DNA of 64,000 bases from CAZCZZ01 sp964503335 (GTDB taxonomy: Bacteria > Verrucomicrobiota > Kiritimatiellia > CAIVKH01), in assembly GCA_964503335.1 (NCBI GenBank), contig CAZCZZ010000013.1:1-64000 (forward strand). Direction: 5' to 3'. Each line of letters begins with the position of its first letter. Position 1 is the first letter of the stretch. Positions 43,389 through 53,405 of this stretch are shown piece by piece. Position numbers and translations under genes: made by a program. Below the pieces are notes generated by a model. That model saw only the letters and a list, made by a program, of their open reading frames with translations. It did not search any database and had not been told where the DNA came from.

Positions 43389-44951
43389 ATGAGCGAGCCC
43401 ATCGACAAGTCCAGCAAGGTTTTCATGGAGGCGCTGACCAGCCTCTGCAAGCGTCGCGGTTTCATTTTCCAGTCATCGGAAATCTACGGCGGCATCAACG
43501 GTTTCTGGGACTACGGGCCCTTCGGCGCCGAACTGAAGCGCAACGTGAAGGACCTCTGGTGGCAGACGATGACGCGCCTCCGCGAGGACGTCGTCGGCCT
43601 CGAGGCCACGATCATCATGCATCCCGCGATCTGGAAGGCGTCCGGCCACGTGGACACGTTCAGCGACCCGATGATCGACTGCAAAGTCTGTCGCGGCCGC
43701 TTCCGCGCGGACCAGATTGACGAGATCCCCTGTCCCCAGAAACCAAGCCGCAGCGTGAAAGTCTGCCCCGAGGAAAAGACAGAGCCGCGTCCCTTCAACC
43801 TGATGTTCAAGACGCACGTCGGCCCGGTCGAGTCGGACGACAACGTCGCCTACCTCCGCCCTGAAACCGCACAGGCGATCTTTGCCCAGTTCAAGAACGT
43901 CCTCGACACGTCGCGCCAGTCGGTGCCGTTCGGCATCGCACAGACCGGCAAAGCATTCCGCAACGAAGTCACGCCGCGCAACTACACGTTCCGCTCGCGC
44001 GAGTTCGAGCAGATGGAGCTCGAATTCTTCATCCTGCCCGACGAGGCGGTCCGTCTCCTTTACGGCCGCGTCGTGACGATGGCCGACAATCCGGACCTCA
44101 GCACGCCGCAGCCCGAATGGGGCTGGGAAGTCTGGCACAAATACTGGGTCCTGCAGCGGCTGGCCTGGTATCAGTCCATCGGCCTGCCCGGCGCCTCCCT
44201 GCCCGAATACTGGCAGAAGAAGGAAGAGCTGGCGCACTACGCCCGCGCCTGCGTGGACATCCTCTACGCCTTCCCCTTCGGCACGCAGGAGCTTGAAGGC
44301 ATCGCGGCCCGCAGCGATTTCGATCTGTCCCAGCACCAGAAGCACAGCGGAAAGTCGCAGGAAGTGTTCGACGAGAACATCCGCAAGGCTGCGCAGGCTC
44401 TTGGCGATGCCGGCAAGACGGCGTTTGCCGACAGCGTGGCCGCAGACTGGAAAGCGCGTGGAAAAGACGAACAGGCCGCGCGCGACTTCTGCGCCAAGCT
44501 GTTCGAAGGTCGCTTCATCCCGCACGTCATCGAACCGTCGGCTGGCGTGGATCGCCTGATCCTCGCCTTGCTCTGCAATGCGTATACCGAGGAAAAGGTT
44601 CCCGGCGAAGCCGGTAAGCCCGAGGAAGTGCGCACGGTGCTACGGTTCCACCCGCGCGTGGCGCCGGTGAAAGCCGCGATCTTCCCGCTCCTTAAGAACA
44701 AGCCCGAGCTGGTTGCGAAGGCCCGTGGCATTTTCGAGGATCTCCGCAAACGCTGGCCCGTATTCTATGATGAGACGGGCGCCATCGGCCGCCGCTACCG
44801 CCGCCAGGACGAAGTTGGCACCCCGTTCGGCATCACGGTGGACTTCCAGACGCTGGAAGACGACACCGTGACGCTGCGTGAGCGCGATTCGATGCAGCAG
44901 GTGCGGATGAAGGTGGCGGATCTCGCGGCGCACATTGCGGCGGCGTTGTAG
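43389..44951 (+). CDS. glyQS: Glycyl-tRNA synthetase, dimeric class II type
   Basis: 520 aa. The beginning MEALTSLCKRRGFIFQSSEI, then GGINGFWDYGPFGAELKRN, is diagnostic of the alpha2 enzyme. RPETAQAIFAQFKNV (motif 2 region), GKAFRNEVTPRNYTFRSREF and the C-terminal anticodon-binding domain (APVKAAIFPLLKN) are intact. It attaches glycine to tRNA-Gly. A cysteine-containing insert (CKVCRGRF) is half of the zinc-like motif seen in some members. The ATG is preceded by a C-rich stretch and no Shine-Dalgarno sequence. Confidence 0.96.
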   Translation: MSEPIDKSSKVFMEALTSLCKRRGFIFQSSEIYGGINGFWDYGPFGAELKRNVKDLWWQTMTRLREDVVGLEATIIMHPAIWKASGHVDTFSDPMIDCKVCRGRFRADQIDEIPCPQKPSRSVKVCPEEKTEPRPFNLMFKTHVGPVESDDNVAYLRPETAQAIFAQFKNVLDTSRQSVPFGIAQTGKAFRNEVTPRNYTFRSREFEQMELEFFILPDEAVRLLYGRVVTMADNPDLSTPQPEWGWEVWHKYWVLQRLAWYQSIGLPGASLPEYWQKKEELAHYARACVDILYAFPFGTQELEGIAARSDFDLSQHQKHSGKSQEVFDENIRKAAQALGDAGKTAFADSVAADWKARGKDEQAARDFCAKLFEGRFIPHVIEPSAGVDRLILALLCNAYTEEKVPGEAGKPEEVRTVLRFHPRVAPVKAAIFPLLKNKPELVAKARGIFEDLRKRWPVFYDETGAIGRRYRRQDEVGTPFGITVDFQTLEDDTVTLRERDSMQQVRMKVADLAAHIAAAL

Positions 44952-44975
44952 TCGGTCGATCTGTCTCTTGTCCCT

Positions 44976-44993
44976 GGTCATTTGTCATTTGAC
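44976..44993. repeat. Short heptad repeat after glyQS
   Basis: GGTCATTTGTCATTTGAC contains two and a half GTCATTT heptads. It lies in the 72-base space before the TPR protein gene and shares period 7 with the other arrays here. Confidence 0.6.
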
Positions 44994-45023
44994 GGAGCGG
45001 GTCTGGCCGCTGATCATGCGACT

Positions 45024-46118
45024 ATGTTCAGGAATCGAGTCGGGGCGTTGCTGCTCATTCTTCTCGCATCGACGACAACCGGATTCACGGCGTCGAAAGA
45101 GGCCATTCAGGTCGAATGGATCGACAGGATATGGTTTTCACATCTCCTGAAACGGGCACAGGACCTTCGAGAGAACCCGGTATTCTCCGAGGCGTTCTTC
45201 CGCGAGGCCTTCCGGCTGAATCCCCGCTCGGCTGACGTCGTCGAAGCCCTCGCCCGCTCCTACGCGGCGCAGGGCGAAGATGCGATGGCCTCCATGTCCA
45301 TCACCTATGGAAAGCTGCTGGACCCGAAGCGTGCCTATTGGAAGGAAATGGACGCAGCGCTTTGGGAAGCTGTTGCGAAACTCCCCCTGCGTCCGGATCT
45401 AACGGATGACGCCAAAGCGAACGAAGCGCGTTTCAGCAAGGATTTCGAGGCGGCACGCGCTGCGTGGGATGCGAAGAACTTCATGAACATGGAAATCGCG
45501 CTCCGGCGTCAGCTCGTCGAATACCCAAGGCACCCCCAACTCCTGCTCGAACTCGGGGGTTGCTACGCGGTGAGCCAGGACTGGCCGATGTACACGCTGG
45601 TGTACGGGTACTTTCACCGCTTGCACTCCAACAATCTGGACGTGGCCAACAACTACTGCATCGGGCTTGAGAAGGTCGGCCAGTATCGAACCGCGCTTGA
45701 TGTCCTGAAGCCCTTTCTTGAGAAGAACAAGGACAGCGGCTACCTGCTTGAGAATTGCTCGCGCTTCGCCGAGATGGCAGGGATGCAGCGGGAAGCGGAA
45801 TCCTATGCGAAGCAGTGGGTGGACGTGACACCAGAGAACGTCCAGGCCCTCACGCTGTACGGAAAAGCCTTGATTCGCCGAAAGGACTTCCGCGATGCGC
45901 GACCGTGGGTCGAGAAGGCGAACACCTTGGAACCGGCAAACCCCGTCTGCATCATGCTGCTCGCCCATCTCCATGCCGGACTCGGCAACGAGGAGGCCAT
46001 GACATCGGCGCTTCGCGACCTGAAATCCAAGATAGATCCCGCCGCGTTTCGCAACGTGCTCGTCAGCGATCCCTTCAAAGGCAAACCCGATGCGCTTAAA
46101 CTCATGGAGACGCCATGA
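45024..46118 (+). CDS. Secreted TPR protein
   Basis: 364 aa from the ATG at 45024, beginning with a signal peptide (VGALLLILLASTTTG). The body is a run of degenerate tetratricopeptide repeats (for example FREAFRLNPRSADVVEALARSY, VEKANTLEPANPVCIMLLAHL), a protein-protein scaffold. It overlaps the next TPR gene by ATGA, so the two are probably made together. Substrate or partners are unknown. Confidence 0.82.
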   Translation: MFRNRVGALLLILLASTTTGFTASKEAIQVEWIDRIWFSHLLKRAQDLRENPVFSEAFFREAFRLNPRSADVVEALARSYAAQGEDAMASMSITYGKLLDPKRAYWKEMDAALWEAVAKLPLRPDLTDDAKANEARFSKDFEAARAAWDAKNFMNMEIALRRQLVEYPRHPQLLLELGGCYAVSQDWPMYTLVYGYFHRLHSNNLDVANNYCIGLEKVGQYRTALDVLKPFLEKNKDSGYLLENCSRFAEMAGMQREAESYAKQWVDVTPENVQALTLYGKALIRRKDFRDARPWVEKANTLEPANPVCIMLLAHLHAGLGNEEAMTSALRDLKSKIDPAAFRNVLVSDPFKGKPDALKLMETP

Positions 46119-46945
46119 CCGCACCATCCCGCGCGCTGCGTTTCGTCCTGTCCGGGTTACTTGCGACCACGATCAGCGCGTACTCGGCCGTGCTTGTTCG
46201 CGACCAGGATGCTCCCGGTGACGCGGGAGAAACAGCGGTTGCCTCCGAAGCCTTCGTGAGCTTCCCGAAGCTCAGCGCGACGAACGCGCTGGCGAAGACG
46301 ATCAAGAGCATGGACGTCGCGAAGCCCGTGGAAGACTTGCTGGCGGAGGCGCAGGCGAAGCTGGCGACGGATCCCATGAACCCTCGCATCCTGACCCGGC
46401 TGGGCGAACTGTATCTGCGCTCGAGCCGACTGGATGAGGCTGCGGATTGCTTCTGGAAAGCCGCGCGTCTAGCGCCCGACAATGTGAATGCGCTGGAGAA
46501 TCTCGCGTTCTCTCTCCTCGCTTCCGGCGATCATCGCAACGGGTACGAGATCTACGAGCAACTCGTCGACCTTCAGCCGAACAATCCACGCATCAAATTT
46601 AATCTCGCCGCCGCGCTGTACAATCTGGGTCGGCACAAGGAAGCGTCGAATATCCTCGCCGAGTTCCTCAGTCTCTATCCACAGAACTCACGGGCCCTTT
46701 ACAACATGGGCGCCATACAATTCGCCCTCAAAAAGTACAAAGAAGCGGCGGGCTACTTCGAGAAGAGCCGCGAGTTGCAGCCGGACAGTGTCTATACGAT
46801 CGTCGGACTGGCACGCGCCTATCAGGTCCAAGGCATGACCGGTGAATACAACGCCCTCAGGAAGAACGCCTTAACCGCGATCCGTGAGTCCGATTTTAAC
46901 GCCGTTCTTGGCCAATCGAGCGTTCCCGCCGTCCTCCTGCGCTAG
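46115..46945 (+). CDS. Secreted TPR protein, second of pair
   Basis: 276 aa with an N-terminal signal segment (LRFVLSGLLATTISAYSA). From about residue 70 there are four to five well-formed TPRs (ILTRLGELYLRSSRLDEAAD, NPRIKFNLAAALYNLGRHKE, SRALYNMGAIQFALKKYKEA). It is translationally coupled to the preceding TPR gene. The 178 bases after it (46946-47123) are A/T-rich and contain the promoter region of the next gene, without a confidently placed box. Confidence 0.82.
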   Translation: MTAPSRALRFVLSGLLATTISAYSAVLVRDQDAPGDAGETAVASEAFVSFPKLSATNALAKTIKSMDVAKPVEDLLAEAQAKLATDPMNPRILTRLGELYLRSSRLDEAADCFWKAARLAPDNVNALENLAFSLLASGDHRNGYEIYEQLVDLQPNNPRIKFNLAAALYNLGRHKEASNILAEFLSLYPQNSRALYNMGAIQFALKKYKEAAGYFEKSRELQPDSVYTIVGLARAYQVQGMTGEYNALRKNALTAIRESDFNAVLGQSSVPAVLLR

Positions 46946-47123
46946 CAAAGCGAAGAGTTTATTGCAGCGCTTTAATCAAGAATCGTGTTAGAGCGTTTTA
47001 CTGCTTTTGTGTGAATCTCCCCATATTTTTGTGAGGTTTTGATCAATTTTCCATTGCTTCGCTTTCGCAATCGGAGCTACTTTTTTCATTCTTGTTTCAA
47101 GTGCTTGAATCGGGGGATTGCAG

Positions 47124-49760
47124 ATGAAAAGGTCAGACATTCGGGGGTTCATTTCTACATTCGTCATTGCCTTCTCGCTGCCGTTCGCAGCGATGTCACA
47201 GACTGATACATGGGACGGTGGTGGTGGCGATAATGTCTTTGGCACAGGCGCGAACTGGGCCGATAACTCATCGCCCTCTCCGGGTTCGGCGAGCGATCTC
47301 ATTTTCACGGGCACTACCCGGCTGACGCCGGTGAACAACTATACGGCATTTGACGACTTCCGAAACATTACGTTCACGTCCGGCGCGGGCTCGTTTTCAG
47401 TCTCCGGCAACAGCATCGACTGGTTCGGAAAAATCGAGAACAACGACGACAGCGACCAGTCTGTCAGCTTGTCGAATCTCTCGATGAAGAAGGCAGGCGG
47501 CGGCGAAGTAAACCCCGTCAGCGGAAACCTCACGATCGGTGGCGGTGGCGAAATCTTCAACGACAATAACGAAGACCTGCACGTGTACGGCGACAATGGA
47601 TTCACGCTCACGCTCGGCATGGACTTCAACGGCAACTCCAGCGCGAGCTTGATCGTCGAGGAGAACAGCATCGCACGCATCACGGTTGCGCAGTCTTATG
47701 CGGGCACCACGGAAATCGACGAAGGCGCGGTGCACATCGCCGAAGGCGGTTCGCTCAACGGCGGGACCGTGTTCGTCGGCAACGGCGGCACAATCGGTGT
47801 CTCGGCTTCATTCCTGATCGTGGACGCGAATGGCGGCACAACCATCGATGAGACGGTTGATATCAATGCCGGCAGCGGTGGAAATCGCACCGTGGGCGGC
47901 AACAACACCAGCGGAGTCAACACCTACTCCGGCGCAATCAGCCGCGACAGCGATGGCGATGACGAGACGGTCACACTGACAGCGGCCTCCGGCGGCACAG
48001 TCGCCTATTCGAGCGCCCTGGGCGGCGACGACAATGTCATCATTGACGGCGGCGGCACGACGCGTTTCCTGACGACGGCGAAGACGTACACGGGCGACAC
48101 CGTCATTCAGGGCAGCAGCACGCTGCAACTGAACACGGCGAACATGATCGCGGATTCCTCTGACATCTCCATCGGCAGCGGCAGCACGTTGGAACTCAAT
48201 GGCGTGAACGAGGGTGTGAAGTCCTTGAGCGGCGCAGGCAATGTGGCGCTGACATCGGGCGGCGACCTTACGATTGTCGATGGCGCCGGCCAGACCCTGT
48301 CGGGCGCAATCAACGGGACGGGCGATGTCCTGAAGCAGGGCACGGCCAACCAGACCTTGAGCGGCGTGAACACCTTCAGCGGCTCGCTCTACATCGACCA
48401 GGGAACGATCACGATCGGCAGCGGCGGCGACATCACAGCGGCAGCCGGCATCGACCTTGGCAGTTCCGTTTTCAGCGGCGGCGCGGCCGATGCCACGCTC
48501 GACCTTGCCTCCGGCGCCTCCGCCCTCGATCGCAACATCACGGTCCAGAGTGGTTCCGGCGGTCGCACGCTCTCGAGCGCGGGCAACAACACGATCTCGG
48601 GCACAGTCGACCTGAACAAGAACCTCGCCCTGTCGAGCAGCTCGGGCACCCTCACCCTCTCGGGCACGGTGGACCTGTCGAACAGCGGCGACAACGATAT
48701 TTCGATCAGTGGCGCCGGCGATGTGACCATGAGCGGCAACATCAACTCCGCAAGCGGTGCCGCGGATGTCAACAAGAGCGGCAGTGGCACGCTGACCATC
48801 TCGGGAGACAACGGCACGGCTGCCGGTGGCGAGCTGTACAAGCTCAACATCTCCCAGGGAACCGTCTATCTGAACTCTGCAAACGCCTTGGGCCAGTCTT
48901 TGGCGTATTCGGACAAGGTGAATTTTAACACGCAGGCCAGTACGCTGCGCGTCGGGGCATCCATGACCCACAGCTCGATGGGCATGACCTTCAACAACGT
49001 CAACTCCACCTTCCAGATTGACGCAGGCGTGACCTTCTCCGTTGGTGGCGCGATCAACAACACGGCCGGTTCCACGACGATCAGCAAGACCGGCTCCGGC
49101 ACGCTCAACTTCACGGGCAGCGCTGCAGCCAACGACGTGAGTGTCAGCGTGAGCGCAGGTTCATTCACAGGTTCGGGCATCACCGGAACGCTCGTGATCA
49201 ACAGCGGCGGTTCGTTCAGCCCGGGCAACAGCCCCGGCACGATGGCGGCTGGAAGCACAACGTGGAACAACGGCGGCACGTATGTCTGGGAAATGAACGA
49301 CGTCACCGCGGGCGGCGTGGGCACGGATCCGGGCTGGGACCTCCTGAACATCACCGGGTCGTTGACGGTCAATGCGGGCTTCACGATCGACATCACCTCG
49401 CTGACGCTCGCGAATGCCGCAGGTGACGTGAACGACTTCGTAGGCACCACGGACTACATCGGCGTCTGGGAAATCGCCCGGACCACCACGGGCATCTCCG
49501 GCAGCCCGCTCTCCCCCACGCTGGATTTGAGCGGCTTCACGAACCCGTATGACAGTACGCCCGGCTCGTGGTACCTGAGCCAGATCGGCAACAGCCTCTA
49601 CCTCAACTACGATTACCAGGGTGGCGCGCTTACCGGCGGCGGCGGTGGTGGTGGCGGCGGTTCCATTCCGGAACCTTCCTCCTTCCTCTTCATGGGCGTG
49701 GCGTCCGTCCTCGTGGTCGGCCTGCGTAAACATACACGCCGTCAGATCGTCCGGCGCTAG
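47124..49760 (+). CDS. PEP-CTERM protein with autotransporter-type beta-strand repeats
   Basis: 878 aa from the ATG at 47124 after GGGGGA. Signal peptide (FVIAFSLPFAAMSQ), then repeated autotransporter-associated beta-strand units (TLTISGDN, SLSGAGNVALTSGG, TLNFTGSAA and others) that form a solenoid. A Gly linker leads to the PEP-CTERM tail IPEPSSFLFMGVASVLVVGLRKHTRRQ. The tail is cut by an exosortase, which is not in this window, for surface or matrix delivery. The gene ends in a strong terminator and stands alone. Confidence 0.92.
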   Translation: MKRSDIRGFISTFVIAFSLPFAAMSQTDTWDGGGGDNVFGTGANWADNSSPSPGSASDLIFTGTTRLTPVNNYTAFDDFRNITFTSGAGSFSVSGNSIDWFGKIENNDDSDQSVSLSNLSMKKAGGGEVNPVSGNLTIGGGGEIFNDNNEDLHVYGDNGFTLTLGMDFNGNSSASLIVEENSIARITVAQSYAGTTEIDEGAVHIAEGGSLNGGTVFVGNGGTIGVSASFLIVDANGGTTIDETVDINAGSGGNRTVGGNNTSGVNTYSGAISRDSDGDDETVTLTAASGGTVAYSSALGGDDNVIIDGGGTTRFLTTAKTYTGDTVIQGSSTLQLNTANMIADSSDISIGSGSTLELNGVNEGVKSLSGAGNVALTSGGDLTIVDGAGQTLSGAINGTGDVLKQGTANQTLSGVNTFSGSLYIDQGTITIGSGGDITAAAGIDLGSSVFSGGAADATLDLASGASALDRNITVQSGSGGRTLSSAGNNTISGTVDLNKNLALSSSSGTLTLSGTVDLSNSGDNDISISGAGDVTMSGNINSASGAADVNKSGSGTLTISGDNGTAAGGELYKLNISQGTVYLNSANALGQSLAYSDKVNFNTQASTLRVGASMTHSSMGMTFNNVNSTFQIDAGVTFSVGGAINNTAGSTTISKTGSGTLNFTGSAAANDVSVSVSAGSFTGSGITGTLVINSGGSFSPGNSPGTMAAGSTTWNNGGTYVWEMNDVTAGGVGTDPGWDLLNITGSLTVNAGFTIDITSLTLANAAGDVNDFVGTTDYIGVWEIARTTTGISGSPLSPTLDLSGFTNPYDSTPGSWYLSQIGNSLYLNYDYQGGALTGGGGGGGGGSIPEPSSFLFMGVASVLVVGLRKHTRRQIVRR

Positions 49761-49784
49761 CGTCACATCACTATGCACTTATGA

Positions 49785-49816
49785 AAGCGCCCCGCCCTTG
49801 CGGGGCGCTTCTTTTT
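49785..49816 (+). terminator. Intrinsic terminator after the PEP-CTERM gene
   Basis: AAGCGCCCCG pairs perfectly with CGGGGCGCTT around a six-base loop, followed by CTTTTT. The rest of the space to 50016 holds a palindrome GAACATGAATGTTC (49960-49973) and no gene. Confidence 0.9.
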
Positions 49817-50016
49817 GCACTCAAGTACTCGGGCCGGCTACCCAAAGGTTCCTTCATTTTTTCCTACGGCACCCACCCCTCTTGGTGTATCTCTATTACC
49901 GCATAGGCGTTGTGTATGCGCGCCAGTGCATGTGGAATCAGGGGGGCTCGGCCTGTTTAGAACATGAATGTTCCCTACGTGCCGGCCGTGACGACGCAAG
50001 GACATCAGATTCGACA

Positions 50017-51747
50017 ATGAGCGATTTGAATACGCTTCCAGGCCTCGAGCAGAGGCATCGCGAACTACTTTTTGCCCTTCGACTCCCCGACGCCGTGCTG
50101 GCGCCGGATGCGCCGCCTTTCTTGCGTGCGCTGGATCTCAATTTTGCCCGGCAGCTCTTCAGCGCAGACCAACCTTGGGGCCATGAAGATGCATTTGATG
50201 AACGGCTGCGCTTTCTGAATGAAGTCCTTTCCGCCTCACCGGAGGGTCGCAAACTCTACCTTGCTTCCGAGGTGGACCTTCTCAGCCGCGTGAAGGAAAC
50301 AGGCAAGGAAGTGATCCACAGCGGGCCCTTCGGCATCCGCGAGGCCATTTTTCCGATCCAGCTGCGCGGCCATGTTGTGCATATCCTCAGGAGCGGAAAA
50401 TTCCGTGACGCAGCCTTGCCCCACGATGATATCAAGGAACTCTCCTTCCTGACCGGTGTCCCCGTGAGCCGGCTCGAGGAAGCCGCGAAGGCCATCCCCG
50501 TGCTGGACGATGCAAGGCGCGACCAGATGATCACCTTGCTCCGCCGCCTGCGCGATGCATCGGCGAGGGCGCTCTCCGAGCATGAACGTGTGGTGGACCT
50601 CACGGACCTGCAGGTACGAACAGAACGTGTTCAAGCGCTCGGCGCGATGGCCGAAGGCATGGCGCACCATGTGAACGACCTGCTCTCGACGATCGTCGCC
50701 TATTCCGCGGCCTTGCAGGATCGCACCAATCTCCCCGAGGAAATCTCGGTGCTGCTGCGCAGGATCGGCGAAGAAGCCCAGCGCGGACGCAGGTTCACGG
50801 ATGAAGTCGTTGCGATGGCGGCAAGCGATGCCGAACGGGAAACGGCATGTCCACTTCACGAACGCATCCGCGGAGCCCTGATGCTGCTGCAGCCGCAGAT
50901 GGGCACCAAGATCAAGCTCGAGACGAGACTCGATGCGGAAAATGACCACGTCGCGGCACAGCCTCGCGTGCTGCAGCAAATCATCTACAACCTGATTACG
51001 AACGCCCTCGACAACATGCCCACCGGAGGCTTGCTCACCATCGCGAGCAGGAACCTCAAGGACGAACGCGATCCCGATGCGCCCCAGTACTTGCGCCTTG
51101 AGATCACGGACTCCAGTGGCGCGATGCCGAGGCGTCACTTGCGGAAGTCGGACGGCTCCAGGACGACCTCAAGCGGTCTGGCCGGCGAGAACCTCGGCCC
51201 CAAGCTGACCAGCGTGTTCAGCATGGCCGGACGCATGGGCGGAACCGTGACCGTGTCGTCCGATCCCGGGATGATGACCCGCGTTGAGCTTACGCTGCCA
51301 TCCTCCACGGCGGAGTTTGTCGATGCCCCGGCGGTCGAACCACGCAAACAACGTCGGCTCGCCCCGAGCAATATTTGGGTCGTCGATGACGATCGCGTCG
51401 TCCGCGAGATGTGTCGGCGCGTGCTTGCGGAGGAAGGCCACACCGTCACCGAAGTCGAGTCCGGCGAAGACCTGCGCGACCGGTGCATCGAGAAGAAGGA
51501 GAAGCCCGACCTCATTATCTACGACTTCAGCATGCCGGATTACGACGGCCTGGAAATGACGTCCTACCTCCGCCAGGAACAGGTTCGCATCCCGATGCTG
51601 CTGATCAGCGGCTTGCGCCCGGACCAGCCGGAATTGAGCAAGACGCTGAAGCTTCGAAAGACCTTCTATCTGCAGAAACCGTTCTCGTTCAGAGATATGA
51701 CCGACATGGTGACGGTCGCCCTTGGCGAGACCTTGATAGAGGAGTAA
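50017..51747 (+). CDS. Soluble histidine kinase fused to a receiver domain
   Basis: 576 aa from the ATG at 50017. The N-terminal region (about 40-160) resembles a PocR-type ligand-sensing domain (IHSGPFGIREAIFPIQLRGH). The H-box is AEGMAHHVNDLLSTI (His217/218), like kinases with a GMAHDFNN motif. The ATPase domain has NLITNALDNM but a weak G box. A C-terminal receiver domain has VDDD, phospho-acceptor Asp in IIYDFSMPD, and a Lys in LQKPFS. No membrane segment is seen, so it senses a cytoplasmic signal. The small coiled-coil gene follows after three bases. Confidence 0.85.
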   Translation: MSDLNTLPGLEQRHRELLFALRLPDAVLAPDAPPFLRALDLNFARQLFSADQPWGHEDAFDERLRFLNEVLSASPEGRKLYLASEVDLLSRVKETGKEVIHSGPFGIREAIFPIQLRGHVVHILRSGKFRDAALPHDDIKELSFLTGVPVSRLEEAAKAIPVLDDARRDQMITLLRRLRDASARALSEHERVVDLTDLQVRTERVQALGAMAEGMAHHVNDLLSTIVAYSAALQDRTNLPEEISVLLRRIGEEAQRGRRFTDEVVAMAASDAERETACPLHERIRGALMLLQPQMGTKIKLETRLDAENDHVAAQPRVLQQIIYNLITNALDNMPTGGLLTIASRNLKDERDPDAPQYLRLEITDSSGAMPRRHLRKSDGSRTTSSGLAGENLGPKLTSVFSMAGRMGGTVTVSSDPGMMTRVELTLPSSTAEFVDAPAVEPRKQRRLAPSNIWVVDDDRVVREMCRRVLAEEGHTVTEVESGEDLRDRCIEKKEKPDLIIYDFSMPDYDGLEMTSYLRQEQVRIPMLLISGLRPDQPELSKTLKLRKTFYLQKPFSFRDMTDMVTVALGETLIEE

Positions 51748-51750
51748 CCC

Positions 51751-52032
51751 ATGAGCCGCAGCTTGAAGCGCTTCGCCCTCGCATTCCTGATCGTTGCATG
51801 CATCCCGCTAGCGATTCGGGCCGACGACACGGCCGCAGTCGCCGCTCCCGCTGAAGATGCCACAGCCAAGACGCTGCGGAAGATCTCCGAGGATCTTGAG
51901 ACCCTCCTGCTCGAGTCCCGCCGCCACGAGACGGAAATGAAGAACACACTCAGGGACATGGATCGAAGGCTTTCCGAAATTGAGCGCGAGATCGAGGATA
52001 TCAATCGCACGATCGAACGAATGGGCCGGTAG
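51751..52032 (+). CDS. Small secreted coiled-coil protein
   Basis: 93 aa. A good GAGGAG site precedes the ATG. The signal peptide (LKRFALAFLIVACIPLAIRA) is followed by a short Ala-rich linker and a continuous charged coiled coil (LRKISEDLETLLLESRRHE onward) to the end. It is presumably a periplasmic oligomer. It lies three bases after the hybrid kinase and is likely co-transcribed. Function unknown. Confidence 0.8.
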   Translation: MSRSLKRFALAFLIVACIPLAIRADDTAAVAAPAEDATAKTLRKISEDLETLLLESRRHETEMKNTLRDMDRRLSEIEREIEDINRTIERMGR

Positions 52033-52124
52033 CGGACTGACAACCGATTTCCTGCGAGAAACACGTTGAGCCGACGCATATCAGGGCGTAAGCTTGTAAC
52101 AGCAGAACAGGGGGGCCCGGGATT

Positions 52125-52502
52125 ATGGCGTTGGTAAAACAGGATCGCAGGGAGTCGCCAAGGATCGCAGACGATATCGGGATTGCGATATGGGAACTGC
52201 CTGAACACGGGCCGATTCCTCACGGTCACGCCACCATTTTCCACCTGACCTCGGACATTTCACGCAACGGCCTGCGCTTCAAACACGACGCGCCTATCGA
52301 TTCCGGTCGCCTTCTGAAGATCCACCTCGCCCTTAAACTGCCCCTCGTCACGATCACCCACTTCGGCAAAGTTCGCTGGTGTTCGCAGCCTCAGGGAGGC
52401 CCTTGCGATGTCGGCGTCGAATTCGTGGACAGCCCTCCGGCGGACATGCAGATCTGGCAGAACTATATAGCCCAGTGCAATTCGCCGGCATCGCAGTCCT
52501 GA
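52125..52502 (+). CDS. PilZ domain protein
   Basis: 125 aa. QDRRESPRI supplies the RxxxR motif and DISRNGLRF the D/NxSxxG motif of PilZ domains, which bind cyclic di-GMP. The remainder is the PilZ beta-barrel (LPLVTITHFGKVRWC, CDVGVEFVD). It is a stand-alone effector, expected to couple cyclic di-GMP levels to surface or motility traits. Its position after the kinase pair suggests a signalling neighbourhood. Confidence 0.88.
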   Translation: MALVKQDRRESPRIADDIGIAIWELPEHGPIPHGHATIFHLTSDISRNGLRFKHDAPIDSGRLLKIHLALKLPLVTITHFGKVRWCSQPQGGPCDVGVEFVDSPPADMQIWQNYIAQCNSPASQS

Positions 52503-52514
52503 TCGGGTCCGCCC

Positions 52515-53405
52515 ATGCGCGTGACCCCGATCGTTGCATCCCGTTTTACGTCCGACGGTGGCTCCATGTTCGGTCTCGTGCCGAAACCCATGTGGGCAAA
52601 ACGTATTCCTCCGGACGCCGATAACCGCATCCCCCAACATGCCCACGCGCTGGTGGTTGAGCTGGACGACGGACGCACTGCATTGATCGATACGGGATGC
52701 GGAGCTGCGGAGCGCTTCGAGGACAAGGAGCGTGCCCTGAGCGGACTCGGACCGGGCTGGCCCCTCCTGGAATCGCTCGCGAAGCTAGGAGTTCCTCCCG
52801 ACCGCGTCGACCTCGTCCTCCTTACGCATCTGCACTGGGACCACGCCGGCGGTGCCCTGGCAGCGCCATCGTCCGGGCAGGCCCTGACCTTTCCCCGCGC
52901 GGAACACGTGATACATCGTCTCGAATGGGATGACGCCACGTCAGGCAATCCCCTCCTCTTCAAATCCTACCCTCCCGCAATTCCCGCGGGCCTCGCGAAC
53001 GCAAAGCGACGGCTCATCGACGGCGACGACGCGGAAATCGCCCCCGGGCTACGTCTCGTCCGGAGTTCGGGACACACGCGCGGGCACGCCACCTATGTGC
53101 TTGAGCATGTGACGCTCCGCCACCCCGTGGACCTCAGCAGCATCGAGGCACCATGGTGCGTTTTCGCCGGCGACGTCTGCCCGACCCGCCACCACCTGCG
53201 CATGGTCTTCCAGACATCGTACGACACCTTTCCACTCGATACACGCGCATGGAAGCGCGCGTGGCTTCCCCGCGTCGCTTCGGACCAGGCGTGGCTGCTC
53301 TTCGACCACGACCCGGACGTTTTCGGCGCCCGGATCGCAGCCGATGAAAAGCAGGAATACGCAATCACGGGAACGATGCCTTGCGGGAAGGAATCGGGAC
53401 CATGA
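52515..53405 (+). CDS. Metallo-beta-lactamase fold hydrolase
   Basis: 296 aa. The zinc-binding HLHWDH motif, the upstream TALIDTGCG, the later SSGHTRGH His and GDVCP Asp, and LFDHDP give the full metal site. The closest common types are AHL-lactonase-like or general MBL-fold hydrolases; the substrate is not determined. The stop overlaps the start of a TPR gene by ATGA. Confidence 0.88.
   Translation: MRVTPIVASRFTSDGGSMFGLVPKPMWAKRIPPDADNRIPQHAHALVVELDDGRTALIDTGCGAAERFEDKERALSGLGPGWPLLESLAKLGVPPDRVDLVLLTHLHWDHAGGALAAPSSGQALTFPRAEHVIHRLEWDDATSGNPLLFKSYPPAIPAGLANAKRRLIDGDDAEIAPGLRLVRSSGHTRGHATYVLEHVTLRHPVDLSSIEAPWCVFAGDVCPTRHHLRMVFQTSYDTFPLDTRAWKRAWLPRVASDQAWLLFDHDPDVFGARIAADEKQEYAITGTMPCGKESGP

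Noticed and set aside
49960..49973. GAACATGAATGTTC as a LexA-type operator before the hybrid kinase
   Set aside because: The spacing between GAAC and GTTC (six bases) does not fit the well-known LexA boxes. It is left as an unexplained palindrome.
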